A DNA stretch of 22,737 bases from Lachnospiraceae bacterium (GTDB taxonomy: Bacteria > Bacillota_A > Clostridia > Lachnospirales > Lachnospiraceae), in the NCBI GenBank assembly GCA_016291475.1, contig JAEEXJ010000054.1:1-22737 (forward strand), read 5' to 3'. Both the position numbers and the translations under genes were made by a program. This document shows positions 21,854 through 22,737 of the stretch, one piece after another (within the stretch, counting starts at the first letter, position 1; each line of letters begins with the position of its first letter). The notes beneath the pieces are model-generated. The model saw only the letters and a list, made by a program, of their open reading frames with translations, was not told the DNA's origin and searched no databases.

Positions 21854-22737
21854 ATGGAAGCAAAAGAAAAATTTCATTCCGATATCATCAGGTTTGAGAT
21901 CGATGGGATCAGGATGATCGGCAATAATCGTACAGGTTCCCTTATCGGACTTGATGACAACGGAGCGGAATTTGTCCAAGGAATAATGGATGGTAGTTCC
22001 CCTGAAGTCAGCGAAAAGATCCGGCCTCTGTATGACGCATTCAAAGCAGGAAGATTTTTCAGCACAGATGATGAAAAAGAAAACAAACTGGTCTCTGCGT
22101 ATTTTCATGTGACCGACAGATGCAATTTCCATTGCGTCGGATGTTACTCGTATGTGGACGGAAGAAACTGCAAGAAGGATCTTACATTGGAGCAGATCTG
22201 CCTGGAACTGGATGAACTGGCGGAAAACGGACTTGAGGTCATAGTGTTCTCGGGAGGTGAACCTTTCCTGAGGGAAGATATTGATCAGATATGTAAATAT
22301 GCCAAAGACTTGGGGATGTATACCAAGATCATCACCAACGGCACCATGCCTCATGACAGATATAAGAAGGCTCTTCCTTATATAGACCGTATCAGCGTAT
22401 CGGTTGACGGATATAATGAAAGGATAAGCTTTATAAGGGATGAAGGAACCATGCCGAAGGTTCTTGAAACCGTCAAAATGTTGAAAGAAGAAGGAGCTGT
22501 CGTAAATCTGATATTTACGCTCCATCATAAAAATGCAAATTATCTGTATGAATACAGACAACTGGCCGAGGATCTCGGAGTGACCCATAATTTCAGCATG
22601 CTGACAACTTCTCCGGATGATGAAGCATTTAAAGATTATATTTTGACTGACGAAGATTTCGAGATAGTCAAAGAGTATGTGAATCACAATAAAGCGGTGA
22701 TAACGGATTCGGCAATGGAAAGTGAAGGCCTTTCATG
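21854..22737 (+). CDS. Radical SAM peptide maturase-like protein (partial, runs off the window)
   Basis: The first 294 residues of a radical SAM protein. Residues 1-80 look like a small beta-rich peptide-recognition (PqqD/RRE-like) domain; this is inferred from the pattern. The [4Fe-4S] motif is CNFHCVGC (Cys90, Cys94, Cys97), followed by SAM-binding FSGGEPF (132-138), the ITNGT strand (160-164) and RISVSVDGYNE (179-189). These are typical of maturases that install thioether or carbon links in ribosomal peptides; a C-terminal SPASM or twitch domain would lie beyond the window. GGGAGGT is 7 nt upstream of ATG. It lies 71 nt after the kinase gene on the same strand. The substrate may be the two-cysteine peptide or a precursor downstream. 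Confidence 0.88.
   Translation, partial: MEAKEKFHSDIIRFEIDGIRMIGNNRTGSLIGLDDNGAEFVQGIMDGSSPEVSEKIRPLYDAFKAGRFFSTDDEKENKLVSAYFHVTDRCNFHCVGCYSYVDGRNCKKDLTLEQICLELDELAENGLEVIVFSGGEPFLREDIDQICKYAKDLGMYTKIITNGTMPHDRYKKALPYIDRISVSVDGYNERISFIRDEGTMPKVLETVKMLKEEGAVVNLIFTLHHKNANYLYEYRQLAEDLGVTHNFSMLTTSPDDEAFKDYILTDEDFEIVKEYVNHNKAVITDSAMESEGLS

Noticed and set aside
21761..22687. Long open frame on the minus strand opposite the radical SAM gene
   Set aside because: It is antisense to a clearly coding gene, has no family resemblance or convincing ribosome binding site, and is explained by codon bias of the plus strand.

Overview
The window looks like chromosomal DNA of a low-to-mid GC Gram-positive anaerobe, most plausibly a Lachnospiraceae-type Clostridium relative (Butyrivibrio-like). 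The grounds are strong AAGGAGG-type ribosome binding sites, extended -10 promoters (TGATATAAT), an FMN riboswitch ahead of a ribD-ribE-ribBA-ribH operon, a CmpB-type membrane protein and an AgrC/LytTR two-component pair. The genus is inferred, not proven.

Layout. 35-1072 (-): XRE regulator with a long helical C-terminus. 1274-6576 (+): small accessory and detoxification-type genes: two RimJ/L-like GNAT acetyltransferases and a third GNAT, an erythromycin-esterase-like lipoprotein, a flavin reductase-like protein, an Asp/Glu racemase and a nucleoside phosphorylase. Inside this block, 4474-4715 is a promoter, a folded ~200-nt non-coding stretch and a strong terminator: an unassigned RNA or attenuator. 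6616-8397 (-): chemotaxis receptor. 8700-9041 (-): very acidic small protein. 9192-9662 (+): methylglyoxal synthase. 9668-13302 (+): riboflavin operon under an FMN riboswitch with two successive terminators. 13327-13872 (-) CmpB-like membrane protein and 13970-15418 (+) intracellular GH43 glycosidase diverge from a perfect 11-11-11 dyad carrying mirrored -10 boxes. 15432-15496: long REP-like hairpin, with a 14-bp partial copy at 13311-13324.

The most interesting part is 15637 to the window end. A 28-codon gene with an excellent ribosome binding site encodes a small hydrophobic two-cysteine peptide with an acidic tail. On the same strand follow an ABC ATPase and ABC-2 permease pair, a CPBP (CAAX protease/bacteriocin-immunity family) membrane protein, an ABC exporter without a C39 peptidase domain, a LytTR response regulator, an AgrC-like GHKL kinase, and a radical SAM peptide-maturase-like protein that runs off the window. 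I read it as a peptide-signalling and/or radical-SAM-modified peptide (RiPP) locus. Which peptide the radical SAM enzyme acts on cannot be settled here, because its C-terminus and any downstream precursor lie outside.
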